From contig NZ_AZFV01000022.1 in assembly GCF_001435815.1 (NCBI RefSeq), forward strand, positions 7,822 through 49,693: a stretch of 41,872 nt of DNA. Direction: 5' to 3'. The position numbers were made by a program, and so were the translations under genes. Shown here piece by piece: positions 24,586 to 33,357 of the stretch (positions within the stretch are counted from its first letter, which is position 1; each line of letters opens with the position of its first letter). The DNA is from Companilactobacillus nantensis DSM 16982 (GTDB lineage: Bacteria > Bacillota > Bacilli > Lactobacillales > Lactobacillaceae). The notes beneath the pieces were generated by a model that had not been told where the DNA came from, ran no database searches, and worked only from the letters and a program-made list of their open reading frames with translations.

Positions 24586-25917
24586 CTATTTAACTCGATA
24601 TCCGCTGATTTGGTTTAAATCAAAGAACTTAGCTTCCCATTGATTCATTAAAGCAGTAGGCGGTGTATCTAAGGCAATGACGCCATAATTAGCGTTATAC
24701 TTGCTCTTTTGCATAGTCATCAACGGAACACGAGCTGATTTCTCTTTTGTGCCCTCGGCCTGATAAATCAGTTGATATTGTGTCCGCATTTGGTGATAAC
24801 TCAAGTTAATATCTTGATAAGCTGGAACAAAGCTAATAGCAAATATCACCGTCATAACGGCTGACAAAGCTACCATTGACCACGTTAGATCTCCCAATAC
24901 GGCATAAACCAGAATAAATAACGCAATACCTAAGAAAATCACACCACCAAAAAAAGTCCGTTCAGGATATTCTGGTGAAAAGGCCATCGCATAAACGGCC
25001 GCAACGTGTCCAATTAAGAAAAAGACAGTGGCCCAAATTGTATCAGTGTTGATTTTTTTCAAAAAGATACCAGCTACTAGTAGCACTGCCATCAAAGTAT
25101 AAATCCAGACCCATTTATCAAACGTTAAGTTATAAATCCCCGCAAAGTTTTTTTGAATCAAAGCCCATGTTCGATGAATATTGCCACGGCTTTGTGATCC
25201 TGGCGACATCATCATCGTGATGAATCCCAAGCCACTAAAAATCACACTAATCGTCGAAACTAAACTGATTTTATGTTCTTGAATCAGACGTTTTACCATG
25301 AACAATAAGACAATCAACACGGCAGCTGGTCCGGAATTTTCATTTGACGCTCCGGCTAGAAAACCCAGTACAATAGCACCTAAGATATTCGTTACATTAA
25401 CAGCCCGATTTTTCAAATTGTAGATGATGAATCCTAAATAAATAATACTCATCCACAAGTAATTACCTGATCCAGACAGCCACAAGACTGACTGACCAAA
25501 GTAAGGTATATAAAACCAAGTGAAGCCAAAAATTAATGGCAAAATAAAGGCGTTATGCTTTTTATCCGATAATTTCACAGCTAATTTATTCATCAATAAC
25601 AGTAACAAAACGTAAATTAAACTGCTACAAATATCAAACGGAATTTTTGAATTAAATTGCATAAAATATTGGACGATTGAATGCGCCACAAACCGACCAT
25701 TCCACAATTGATAGTGATTCCACATCGAAAATGGAATCAGCCATGTACTGATTCGTTGTTGATGTGGGATTGCTGTAGGAGATGGCGATTGATAAACAAA
25801 CCGATAAACGTAGTCGTCTGCCACATACAACGTCTTCCAGTTGAGCAACAACATAATAAAGAAGACGATTGTCAAAATAGCAATTGACCAACGACATTTC
25901 TTAATTTTTGAAAACAA
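24586..25917 (-). CDS. Polytopic membrane protein, DUF6056-like (paralogue)
   Basis: A 443-residue protein with about eleven membrane helices. First outer loop LYVADDYVYRFVYQSPSP and then YQLWNGRFVAHSIVQYFMQ give the same DDY...NGR layout as the protein at 21736-23181, so the two are distant paralogues. Later SGSGNYLWMSIIYLG and GASNENSGPAAVL are also shared family features. Likely a GT-C type transferase for wall polymers; the donor is unknown. The start is ATG near 25917 inside an AT-rich leader; a second in-frame Met lies a few residues later. The upstream region faces the gene at 26102 divergently. Confidence 0.82.
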   Translation of the reverse strand: MFSKIKKCRWSIAILTIVFFIMLLLNWKTLYVADDYVYRFVYQSPSPTAIPHQQRISTWLIPFSMWNHYQLWNGRFVAHSIVQYFMQFNSKIPFDICSSLIYVLLLLLMNKLAVKLSDKKHNAFILPLIFGFTWFYIPYFGQSVLWLSGSGNYLWMSIIYLGFIIYNLKNRAVNVTNILGAIVLGFLAGASNENSGPAAVLIVLLFMVKRLIQEHKISLVSTISVIFSGLGFITMMMSPGSQSRGNIHRTWALIQKNFAGIYNLTFDKWVWIYTLMAVLLVAGIFLKKINTDTIWATVFFLIGHVAAVYAMAFSPEYPERTFFGGVIFLGIALFILVYAVLGDLTWSMVALSAVMTVIFAISFVPAYQDINLSYHQMRTQYQLIYQAEGTKEKSARVPLMTMQKSKYNANYGVIALDTPPTALMNQWEAKFFDLNQISGYRVK

Positions 25918-26101
25918 TTCTGTGATGACTCAACACCCTTTCATAATGAAATACTTAAAACATATCTTGAGTTTACATGATAAAATTATAATTCATCTAT
26001 CAATCAATTTGTTAAAAACTTCCATAATTGAAGGTTAAGACAAATATTTTTGCTATACTTAGGAATGATTGTTACAGCACAATTTTCAGGGAGGCAATAT
26101 T

Positions 26102-26551
26102 ATGCACGCAACTTTAATTAATCGTAATACTAATGAACGCAAAGATGTCAAAGTCGGATTTTCATGGACGGAATTTTTCTGGGGCTTTTGGCCCGCACTT
26201 TTCCGTGCCGATTGGAAATGGCTTATCATCATCCTACTAGTTGATGTCGGACTAGGTGTCTTTTCTTGGGGTGGCGGTTCCCTCTTTTTCAACTTGATTT
26301 TTGCATTCTTCTACAATAAATTTTACGCTAATGATTTGTTAAATAATGGCTTCGAACCAGCAGACGATACATCTTACAATGCCCTACTTGCCAAAGGATA
26401 CATCGCTCCTGGCCGCAAGTTTACTAATAACAACTACTACACAAGTGATCCACAATTGGACCAACTCGACAAATTGAAAGATTTGCTTGATCAAGGTGCC
26501 ATAACCCAGGAAGAATATGATATCAAAAAGAAACAAATTTTAGGCTTATAA
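26102..26551 (+). CDS. Small membrane protein with C-terminal SHOCT domain
   Basis: A 149-residue protein. MHATLINRNTNERKDVKVGFSWTEFFWGFWPALFR forms an amphipathic N-terminus, followed by two membrane segments (WLIIILLVDVGLGVF, SLFFNLIFAFFYNKFY). Residues 118-149 (LDQLDKLKDLLDQGAITQEEYDIKKKQILGL) are a typical SHOCT domain, a short helical oligomerisation module. ATG at 26102 follows GGGAGGC. Function unknown. A close paralogue 250 bp downstream lacks the SHOCT tail. Confidence 0.87.
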   Translation: MHATLINRNTNERKDVKVGFSWTEFFWGFWPALFRADWKWLIIILLVDVGLGVFSWGGGSLFFNLIFAFFYNKFYANDLLNNGFEPADDTSYNALLAKGYIAPGRKFTNNNYYTSDPQLDQLDKLKDLLDQGAITQEEYDIKKKQILGL

Positions 26552-26558
26552 ATTACAC

Positions 26559-26590
26559 GGTAGCTACTTTAAAGGTGGCTGCTTTTTTAT
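26559..26590 (+). terminator. Terminator after the SHOCT gene
   Basis: GTAGC.AC/GT.GCTGC stem with a seven-base loop, then TTTTTT, nine bases beyond the stop. Confidence 0.7.
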
Positions 26591-26800
26591 TATGCCAAAA
26601 TTTTTGTCACAACCGATATTTTTTATTTTTTGAAAACACTTCTTTAACCAGCTTTCGATACCTTGTAAAACCTTACTACCACTACCATCATGAACTATAC
26701 AATTTATCTTCCAACCAATTCATGAAATAGCCGTCATCACCTACATCTAAATTTCCAAGTCCTTGTTATACTAAGGAAAATCAGTGATAGGGAGGAAATT

Positions 26801-27160
26801 ATGCACGCAATTTTAATTAATCGCCGCACCAATGAACGTAAAGATGTCAAAGTCGGATTTTCATGGACCGAATTCTTCTGGGGCTTTTGGCCCGCACTTT
26901 TTAGGGGTGATTGGAAATGGTTAATAATTATTTTGATAGCCAACTTAGCCTTAGGTGCTTGGAACATGGGTTCAGGTACAGTCTTGTTCAATATGGTTTT
27001 TGCCTTTTTCTATAACAAACTCTACACAGCCGATCTAATCAATGCCGGTTTCGAACCAGCCGATGAAGGATCTTACAACACTCTAGTGATGAAAAATTAC
27101 ATCGCCCCTGACAGCCGCTTTTCTTCTAATAACAACAATAATTATACTATCAATCATTAA
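26801..27160 (+). CDS. Small membrane protein, paralogue lacking SHOCT
   Basis: A 119-residue protein whose first 45 residues are nearly identical to those of the gene at 26102 (VKVGFSWTEFFWGFWPALFR), and which keeps the two membrane helices and the FEPAD.GSYN segment. It ends in an Asn-rich tail (SSNNNNNYTINH) in place of the SHOCT module. GGGAGGAAATT precedes the ATG. A tandem duplication followed by loss of the tail, or gain of it in the other copy, explains the pair. Function unknown. Confidence 0.87.
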   Translation: MHAILINRRTNERKDVKVGFSWTEFFWGFWPALFRGDWKWLIIILIANLALGAWNMGSGTVLFNMVFAFFYNKLYTADLINAGFEPADEGSYNTLVMKNYIAPDSRFSSNNNNNYTINH

Positions 27161-27173
27161 GGCGTATATTCTA

Positions 27174-27215
27174 AGCCAGACTATCTTGAAAATATCGGGA
27201 TTGTCTGGCTTTTTC
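27174..27215 (+). terminator. Terminator
   Basis: Perfect stem AGCCAGAC/GTCTGGCT with a 21-base loop and TTTTTC, 14 bases after the stop of the preceding small membrane protein. Confidence 0.85.
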
Positions 27216-27286
27216 TATACACAAAAAGGCTGAACTATTTAAAGTTCAACCTTCTCGTTACCTCTTCACGATACAAAAAAACTTCA

Positions 27287-27457
27287 TCGAATAATATTCT
27301 ACGTTTTACTAAACGCCCCGTCACTCATCGGAAAAATAATCCATTCAATCGAGTAATATTCTACGTTCTAACGAACAACCCGTCACTCATCGGAAAACAA
27401 TCCATTCAGTCGAGTAATATTCTACGTTCCACTGAACATCCCGTTACTCATCGGAAA
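27287..27457. repeat. Three imperfect 61-62 bp tandem repeats
   Basis: Units begin with tcgaataatattctacg at 27287, 27349 and 27410, and each contains a small hairpin followed by ccgtcactcatcggaaa. The hairpin stem changes from unit to unit while staying paired (cgttt/aaacg, then gttc/gaac in two units on the minus strand). No open frame. The 415-bp region between the small membrane gene and the AbiE locus holds nothing else but a terminator. Confidence 0.8.
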
Positions 27458-27575
27458 GGTAATTTCATTTCAGTTTTAGTATATATACTAACTGTTATAA
27501 ATACAACATTTCTAGCCTAATGGTAAAAAGCACTAATAAATTGAAATTATAAAAATCGATATGAACATTTTTATA

Positions 27576-28419
27576 TTAAATAATTATTTTATTAAATAGT
27601 TGCGTAATAGAGTTTGTCACATTTTCAAATGAAATATCGCCTACAAACCCATGTGTCTTTGCATACTGTAACCATTCGTTATTCATCTTTTCATCTGAAA
27701 TAATCATATTCAGTATTTCTTTACGAAATTCCCAAAGTTCTACAGTTTTACGCTCCTCCATAACTAATTTGAAGTCTTTACTAAAAGTTTCGAAATCTAT
27801 ATCAGTTGTAATCGGAGTAACATAAACATCATAAAAATCCTTCATTCGCGTATTTGCTAATCCCCGTTGTAAAATAGTTTGCATTTTCTCAGCTAAAATT
27901 TGTTCAGGATGGTAAATATATATAGGGATTTTTTCATCTTCCAACAACGGTTGGTACTTCCATCTGATTGCTTTTTGTTCCAGAGTTTCACCAGTCACAA
28001 CGTCCAAATGAAATGAGTCCTTCATCTGCCCTAACTGAGAATTCAATCTAATTCTCAATCCCTGATATGCTTTCTCTTCTTGAATCTTCTCAATATCGAC
28101 TAATTGAAAATCAGGATCATTATCTCCACTTAAACTAATAATTTTTTCAATTATATTTCTAAGACTTTTAATGGTCACGGGCATTCCTTGAATTAAAGTA
28201 TCCAAATCAACGGTTGTTCTTTTTCAATCCCAGTAATTGCTGATAGTACAAATCCTCCCTTCCAAATGAAATTTTCTGAATACTCTGATTTAGAAAGTAG
28301 TTTCAAAAAGCAATCTATAAGATACTTTTTCTTTAAAATATCAAACGGAACTTTAGTTTCAGCACGTTTAATTTTTAATTTATCCTTAACACTCTGTTCT
28401 AGACTTTTTTTGATTTCAT
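27576..28419 (-). pseudogene. AbiEii-type nucleotidyltransferase toxin, two frameshifts
   Basis: Nucleotidyltransferase-like toxin of the type IV AbiE system. The intact C-terminal frame (27576-28205) begins DLDTLIQG-like, part of the catalytic DxD region, and includes HPEQILAEKMQTILQRG and RMKDFYDVYV, both typical of AbiEii. The N-terminal part lies upstream in another frame: KLKIKRAETKVPFDILKKKY ... FIWKGGFVLSAITGIEK, holding the family Lys-Gly-Gly motif. One missing A in a five-A run at about 28220 breaks the frame just before the DxD. A second missing A in a seven-A run at about 28405 separates the ATG at 28419 from the body. That ATG overlaps the antitoxin stop (ATGA), as in coupled AbiE operons. 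Inactive toxin, or sequencing error in A-runs. Confidence 0.82.
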
Positions 28420-29114
28420 ATCATTATTTCCAGTCTATTACGAACTTTTTCAAAACTTCCAAGTTTCTTTGCGGTCAACAATAATTTGTTGACACCAGCC
28501 TTATCGCTCTTTAGATAACGTCGATATGCCGTATTTATAACATCTGAACTTATTCCTTCTTTTAGTACGTCTACTAACGCTCTTTCCTTACTATATAATT
28601 CAATCTGATACTTAGTTCCTTCAACACTTTTTTTCTCAACAAAACTATTCAAAATGTCAGGATTACTCTGACGTACAACGACTCCGTCCGTCCATTCTTT
28701 TAATCTATTAGGCAATTTGTAGCCTCTTTTAAAGGTCATATATGATTGATATGGATATTCGTCACTCAAGCCCCATAGGTACAGTGCCGTTGATCCAGAA
28801 TATATTCCGGTCTTTAAAACTAGTTGCCGAATTAAAAAATCATTTTGAGCCCAAGACGTATCAATTAGAATTCCTCTTCCAATATACTCAAGGTCACCAG
28901 AATTAATCATTTCTTTTACAATTTTATTATTATCAATATCAGTAATACTTCTTACCTTAAGTATTGCTTCATTTTCAAAATAATATCGGATATTATCCAA
29001 TGTTTTAATTTGAAAATTAAGATAATTAACGACACCTCTGGGCTTTTCTACATTTGTATCAAGATTCTTCAAAAATTCCGACTTGGATTGAAGGTTTGTA
29101 TTCTTTTTAATCAT
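28416..29114 (-). CDS. AbiEi-type antitoxin (type IV toxin-antitoxin)
   Basis: A 232-residue protein. The N-terminal 100 residues form a winged-helix-like part (LRVRSITDIDNN-type: LKVRSITDIDNNKIVKEMIN, SGDLEYIGRGILID), followed by the AbiEi body: ALYLWGLSDEYPYQSYMTFKRGY, then IELYSKERALVDVLKEG, a hallmark of AbiEi antitoxins. AbiEi represses its own operon and counteracts the AbiEii nucleotidyltransferase without direct binding. The start ATG at 29114 is supported by GAGGTG six bases upstream. The gene is intact, while the partner toxin is frameshifted. Confidence 0.85.
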   Translation of the reverse strand: MIKKNTNLQSKSEFLKNLDTNVEKPRGVVNYLNFQIKTLDNIRYYFENEAILKVRSITDIDNNKIVKEMINSGDLEYIGRGILIDTSWAQNDFLIRQLVLKTGIYSGSTALYLWGLSDEYPYQSYMTFKRGYKLPNRLKEWTDGVVVRQSNPDILNSFVEKKSVEGTKYQIELYSKERALVDVLKEGISSDVINTAYRRYLKSDKAGVNKLLLTAKKLGSFEKVRNRLEIMI

Positions 29115-29431
29115 TTTTTTCACCTCAATTTCCTACAATGATTTTTTTGAAGTAAATATAGTAGCAATCCAATCATTTGCTTCATTTTATCTTAATTGAA
29201 GTATTTTTTGCAATTTTTATGATTATTACTTCAATAAGTTCAATCCCTCAGCCCCCAGGTGCACATTTAACCAACATGTTTAAATAAATCTATGATTACT
29301 AACGAAACAACTAGTATAATAACAATGTTATATATATTTAACGCGTTTGTGCTAGTTACACTGTCTCCATAATCGTGAAATATCTTATAAGTCTTGTTAA
29401 TCTAATAATTCAGAATATAAAACAACGATTA

Positions 29432-29616
29432 AACTAGCCGGAAGGAACAAGAATTTAGGTCGCTGTGCATGTGGCGTTAGGACTTTAGTCCATACACCAC
29501 GGGACGAATTTTGAACCTCGCGTATTTTGCGAGGTTCAAAATCGAGCTTCGAGACCGCTCTTTGGCTCGAATCGGTCCCCATAGCGACCTAAATTTCTTG
29601 TTCCTGGAGGCGGCAT
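29432..29616 (-). repeat. Family A structured repeat, copy A9
   Basis: Reverse orientation. Arms ggaacaagaatttaggtcgct (29444-29464) and 29583-29604 pair fully apart from one bulged T. Inner hairpins ttggactttagtcca-like and attttgaacctcgc/gcgaggttcaaaat are well formed. It occupies the divergent interval before the gene at 29661, so it is in that gene's leader or promoter region, 45 bp before the start. The rest of 29115-29431 is AT-rich and empty. Confidence 0.9.
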
Positions 29617-29660
29617 ATTTAACTAGCGCAATGCGATATTTAGGGGAAAGGTATTAATTT

Positions 29661-31541
29661 ATGAAATCTATTTCTTGGAAAAACAAGTACCTGCGGATCC
29701 CGATAGTTACCCTCATAACCATCGCCCTCTTCGCCGCAGTCAGTTACATTGCACTTTACCAAACTGAATTTTATCGCCATTCCATTTGGACCTTCTTAGG
29801 ACCAAGTGATAATCGGTTCCACATGATGCGAATTGAAGGCTTATATCAATCAATCTTGCATCACAATTATTTTCCACTCGTCAACATGTCCTTTATGGAA
29901 GGCTTAGGATACATTTCGAACATCTTCTACTCAGATTTCTTGATTTATCCTGCCGCCATCATGCGTTTGATGGGATTCACACCAGCACAAACAATTGTCA
30001 GATTTTACTTATTAATGAACTTTTTAACATTCAGTGTTTCGTTCCTTTGTTTCTACAAGGTTCAACGAAAATATTGGAACGCCCTAGTCTTTAGTTTCGT
30101 CTATACGCTAGCTAATTACCGTCTGCACGATATGTTGTTCCGTCATGACCTCGGAGAAGTCGGAGCATTCGTCTTCCTTCCAATCGCCATTTTAGGGATA
30201 TACGAAATTTTTTACGGCGAAAGAAAGCGCAACTGGTTATTCTTAACTTTTGGTATGACAGGAATTATTTATTCACACGCTATCTCACCCATTTTAGTGG
30301 CAATCACAATTGTGGTGGTGATGCTGTGCCAATTGCCCGAATTACGAGTTCATCCAAAAAGACTTTTGTCATTACTTTGGGCTTCAATTTGTTCCGGACT
30401 GTTGAGTATCGGTTACTTCCTACCAATGCTGGAACAATTGAAGCACACAACTTTACGATTGACCGAAAGTAAAAGTATCTTAACTGCCGGAGCTGACAAC
30501 TTGTTGGACTACTTCAACTGGAGTGTTAACAATGTTATCAACAAGCCAAACATCGGATTCATTCTGCTAATCGCAGCCGTTGCGGCTGTTGTGGGAATTG
30601 GTAAAGTTGAGAACAAAGCAGTCAAACATTTCGCCATTATCGGTGCTGTGATGTTCGTCTGTGGAAGTAAAATTTTTCCATGGGTCCTCCTCAGCAAAAC
30701 ACCATTCAAGATGATTCAATATCCATGGCGTTTCGATATGATGGCAACTATCTTGTTAGCAATTTTCGTAGCAGCTGATCCATTGCATTTATTAAAGGGT
30801 AATTTTGTCAAAGCAGCCTTGATTGCATTTGTCACATTACTAGCAATCTCAGCCAGTTATCGGATGGTCAACAACCTTTCCACAGCTTTAGTTCCATATT
30901 CAGAATACGATAAAGCTTCACCATTCAGTATCGGTGGTGGTCAAGAATACTTACCAGCCGGTGCCGACGTCGTTCCACTGGAAGCCGAGCCACAAATGCC
31001 AACGATTAAAGCTGGTAAAAAAGCTCAAATCACCAACTTCAATCGTTCCGATACTAGAATGACATTTAATTTCAAGAACGCCAAAAAGACCGTTATCTCC
31101 TTACCAGTCATCGCCTACTATGGGTTTCAATCCAAGGAATCTACAGGTAATGTTTCTAAATTGACAATGAATAAGAAAAACAACGGTTTAGGTGAAGTAA
31201 CAGTCAGTGGTAAAGGACAAGTAGTCGTAGATTACTACGAAACACACGTCCAAAAGACCGCTCGCCACTTCTCATTCTGGTCATTGGTGGTCATTGTTAT
31301 CGGTACGATTTTAAGCTTGTTCAACGTTAAGTTGGACGATTTCAAGAAACTATATGCCAAGATCAAACCAAAACAAGAGACAGCAAAGACTGAATCAGAG
31401 GAACCAAAAGAAGCTGATGAATCAACTGAATCAACTGAATCAACTGAATCAACTGAATCAACTGAATCAACTGAATCAACTGAATCAACTGAATCAACTA
31501 CTGATTCTAGTGTCGATTCTGAAAATAAGTCAAAAGAATAG
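29661..31541 (+). CDS. Large polytopic membrane protein, PTPS-related/GT-C-like, with EST repeat tail
   Basis: A 626-residue protein with about 12 membrane helices in residues 15-400, an extracellular beta-rich part (430-540), one more helix (HFSFWSLVVIVIGTILSLF) and an acidic cytosolic tail. The first outer loop has DNRFHMMRIEGLYQSILHHN, and later come YSDFLIYPAAIMRLMG and RHDLGEVGAFVFLP, matching the 6-pyruvoyl-tetrahydropterin-synthase-related membrane family, whose fold resembles GT-C glycosyltransferases. It probably adds sugars to wall polymers; substrate unknown. The tail carries about nine EST tripeptides. Start ATG with AGGGGAAAGG upstream, directly after repeat A9. Confidence 0.83.
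   Translation: MKSISWKNKYLRIPIVTLITIALFAAVSYIALYQTEFYRHSIWTFLGPSDNRFHMMRIEGLYQSILHHNYFPLVNMSFMEGLGYISNIFYSDFLIYPAAIMRLMGFTPAQTIVRFYLLMNFLTFSVSFLCFYKVQRKYWNALVFSFVYTLANYRLHDMLFRHDLGEVGAFVFLPIAILGIYEIFYGERKRNWLFLTFGMTGIIYSHAISPILVAITIVVVMLCQLPELRVHPKRLLSLLWASICSGLLSIGYFLPMLEQLKHTTLRLTESKSILTAGADNLLDYFNWSVNNVINKPNIGFILLIAAVAAVVGIGKVENKAVKHFAIIGAVMFVCGSKIFPWVLLSKTPFKMIQYPWRFDMMATILLAIFVAADPLHLLKGNFVKAALIAFVTLLAISASYRMVNNLSTALVPYSEYDKASPFSIGGGQEYLPAGADVVPLEAEPQMPTIKAGKKAQITNFNRSDTRMTFNFKNAKKTVISLPVIAYYGFQSKESTGNVSKLTMNKKNNGLGEVTVSGKGQVVVDYYETHVQKTARHFSFWSLVVIVIGTILSLFNVKLDDFKKLYAKIKPKQETAKTESEEPKEADESTESTESTESTESTESTESTESTESTTDSSVDSENKSKE
31419..31499 (+). repeat. Nine-unit 9-bp microsatellite encoding (EST)n
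   Basis: GAATCAACT repeated nine times without a change, within the C-terminal coding tail of the gene at 29661-31541. Slippage would add or remove EST units without breaking the frame. Confidence 0.95.
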
Positions 31542-31548
31542 TAAAATA

Positions 31549-31582
31549 CGAAAAAGGTTTCCTTAATTGGAAACCTTTTTTC
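31549..31582 (+). terminator. Strong terminator after the PTPS-like gene
   Basis: Twelve-pair stem aaaaaggtttcc/ggaaaccttttt with a six-base loop and a T run. Confidence 0.93.
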
Positions 31583-31639
31583 GTACTTTTAATTATCTAG
31601 TTACTTATAGTATTTATTTCAATTCTCCAAGATAGTTTT

Positions 31640-31673
31640 GTTGCTCATGAGCAACAGATAATGATAATATACT
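31640..31673 (+). promoter_or_regulatory. Promoter and 16-bp palindromic operator of the TAC operon
   Basis: GTTGCTCATGAGCAAC (31640-31655) is a perfect 16-bp palindrome. A -10 box TATACT follows at 31668-31673, so the palindrome covers the -35 position. This is the layout expected for autorepression by the HTH antitoxin encoded in the operon. Confidence 0.7.
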
Positions 31674-31704
31674 ATTGCTACTAGACAATATATAAGACGT
31701 ATGT

Positions 31705-32073
31705 GTGACAACATTGACCGATAAAATTGCCGATAAGCTTGAGATTCAAGAACTTATTAATAAAATTAAAAATAATAGAAACATGTGGCATCTTAGTCCT
31801 CGTCCTAAAAACTATAAAACTTTATCAACTTTAAACATGAATGAAGATGATATCTTTGACAAAATTTACAAAAACATATCATTACATAACTACTCATCTA
31901 GACCATTATCGGACAACCATATTCCACCTGTAAAAGGGAATATTTGGATTTTTGGTCTTATGATAAATTACATAAATTGTTACTTGAAGTTCCAGGACAA
32001 GCCTACTGGTATTATTATGTGGATCTCAATTCATGAACAGGAGCACCCTCTAGTCTTCCCTTATTTACATTGA
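31705..32073 (+). CDS. Putative toxin of a toxin-antitoxin-chaperone module
   Basis: A 122-residue protein; family not firmly recognised. Residues 43-122 (EDDIFDKIYKNISLHNYSSR, GNIWIFGLMINYINCYLKFQ, GIIMWISIHEQEHPL) have an alpha/beta layout with a central sheet like small RelE/MqsR-type RNA-cleaving toxins. It is followed by an HTH protein with a C-terminal extension and a SecB-like chaperone, the order toxin-antitoxin-chaperone known from mycobacterial TAC loci. GTG start at 31705; no clear ribosome binding site, so translation may be weak or leaderless. Toxicity is inferred from context. Confidence 0.62.
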   Translation: MTTLTDKIADKLEIQELINKIKNNRNMWHLSPRPKNYKTLSTLNMNEDDIFDKIYKNISLHNYSSRPLSDNHIPPVKGNIWIFGLMINYINCYLKFQDKPTGIIMWISIHEQEHPLVFPYLH

Positions 32074-32102
32074 AATAATTATCAATCTTTGAGAGGTAAA
32101 AA

Positions 32103-32636
32103 ATGACCGTAGAAAAAAGAGAATTTTACAATCCCGAGAAAGAATTAACAGAAATATATGAAAAAGAAACCGTTATAGAATTAGCTAAAGTAAAAAACAT
32201 AGATAATCTCATAGTCATTCACTATTACTGGAAAGATTCTGATGGTGAACTTTGGAATAATTTCGATGACCCTATGGAGAACGTTCGAAGTGACTTTAAT
32301 ACCTACCGGAATCGAGTTGGTTTTATGCAGCCTTGGGAGTTAAAAGAACTCAGAGAAAATATCAAAATGACAGTTCGAGAGTTTGGAGATTGGACTGGAA
32401 TTGGATATGGAAATATTTCCAAAATTGAAAATAACCAAAGAGTTCAAACAAAATATCAGGATAGAATATTTAAATTAACTAAGGAAAAATTCAATTATAC
32501 TGGTTGTATTTCGGATGAACCAAACAAAGAACTTGAAAGTGAAGATTTTTTTAATCCCAACTTATTCTTAACTGATGAAGAAAATCACTATGTTTCCACA
32601 TACTCTTACAAATATGACTTAGGAGATGCATCGTAA
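32103..32636 (+). CDS. HTH antitoxin with C-terminal extension (HigA/MqsA-like)
   Basis: A 177-residue protein. Residues 1-70 are an N-terminal part with an alpha/beta pattern (LAKVKNIDNLIVIHYYWKDS). Residues 78-135 are an XRE-type helix-turn-helix: ELRENIKMTVREFGDWTGIG, GNISKIENN, YQDRIFKLTKE. The remaining 40 residues (acidic ELESEDFFNPNLF, then YVSTYSYKYDLGDAS) lie after the HTH, where chaperone-addiction sequences occur in TAC antitoxins. The protein should repress the operon through the palindrome at 31640 and depend on the downstream SecB-like chaperone for stability. GAGAGG precedes the ATG; its stop overlaps the next start (TAATG). Confidence 0.8.
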   Translation: MTVEKREFYNPEKELTEIYEKETVIELAKVKNIDNLIVIHYYWKDSDGELWNNFDDPMENVRSDFNTYRNRVGFMQPWELKELRENIKMTVREFGDWTGIGYGNISKIENNQRVQTKYQDRIFKLTKEKFNYTGCISDEPNKELESEDFFNPNLFLTDEENHYVSTYSYKYDLGDAS

Positions 32637-33043
32637 TGGCTATTTTAAACTTTAATGGATATATCGTAAAAGAAATGAATTATACAAGAAACCCTAAATT
32701 TAAACCCAATAAAAAAAATAGAATAAATTTAACCCCCACTTTTGATGTCCAAAACAATATAGAAAACAATAAAATAATCGTTAATTTACACGTGAAAGCA
32801 GGTTCTCTTGATGATGAGTTCATTCCATTTGAAGTGAGTTGTTCAATACAAGGAACTTTTGAATATAATGATGAAGAGGATGTAAATAACATTGGCGTGG
32901 ATTCCTTTGTACATAATAATTCCGTAGCTATTCTCTACCCTTATGCACGGGCAATTATAGCAACATTAACCACAACATCTAATGAATTTCCGGGATACAA
33001 CATGCCAACAGTTAACATTGCTGAAGTATTAAAAAATAAATAA
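32636..33043 (+). CDS. SecB-like chaperone
   Basis: A 135-residue protein. The signature near the C-terminus, ILYPYARAIIATLTTTSNEFPGYNMPTVN, has the YPYAR...P..NMP.VN pattern of SecB, and the preceding beta-strands (FEVSCSIQGTFEYND) fit the family. Length is slightly shorter than E. coli SecB (155). Housekeeping SecB is absent from most Firmicutes, so a copy joined to a toxin-antitoxin pair points to the TAC type, where the chaperone protects the antitoxin from degradation. Its ATG overlaps the stop of the antitoxin gene, so translation is coupled. Confidence 0.85.
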   Translation: MAILNFNGYIVKEMNYTRNPKFKPNKKNRINLTPTFDVQNNIENNKIIVNLHVKAGSLDDEFIPFEVSCSIQGTFEYNDEEDVNNIGVDSFVHNNSVAILYPYARAIIATLTTTSNEFPGYNMPTVNIAEVLKNK

Positions 33044-33061
33044 TTGCTATATCAATACAAA

Positions 33062-33102
33062 AAGAGCGGATCACATTTCAAATGAATGCAGCCGCCTTTT
33101 TT
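33062..33102 (+). terminator. Terminator of the TAC operon
   Basis: GCGG/CCGC outer and CATTT/AAATG inner pairs, followed by CTTTTTT, about 20 bp after the SecB-like stop. Confidence 0.7.
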
Positions 33103-33357
33103 ATCTTAAATTTATCTACCAAATTCCATAGCTAGAAAATAACTTGTTACAGTACCCTAAAATTATTCTTAAATAAGCTTTGGATGAATATAGTTATGCC
33201 GTTCAAGCTATATTTAATTTTTTTGCGTATTAAAATCATTCATCCATAATGGCAAACACATAACATATGGGGATATAATCCGATGAATATTGTCCTTGTT
33301 ATTTCAATTATTCATAATCTATAAATTCTATAACCCAAAATAGTTATTAATGCATTT

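Noticed and set aside
27287-27457. 61-bp repeats as CRISPR
   Set aside because: Only three imperfect units and no constant repeat with unique spacer of equal length.
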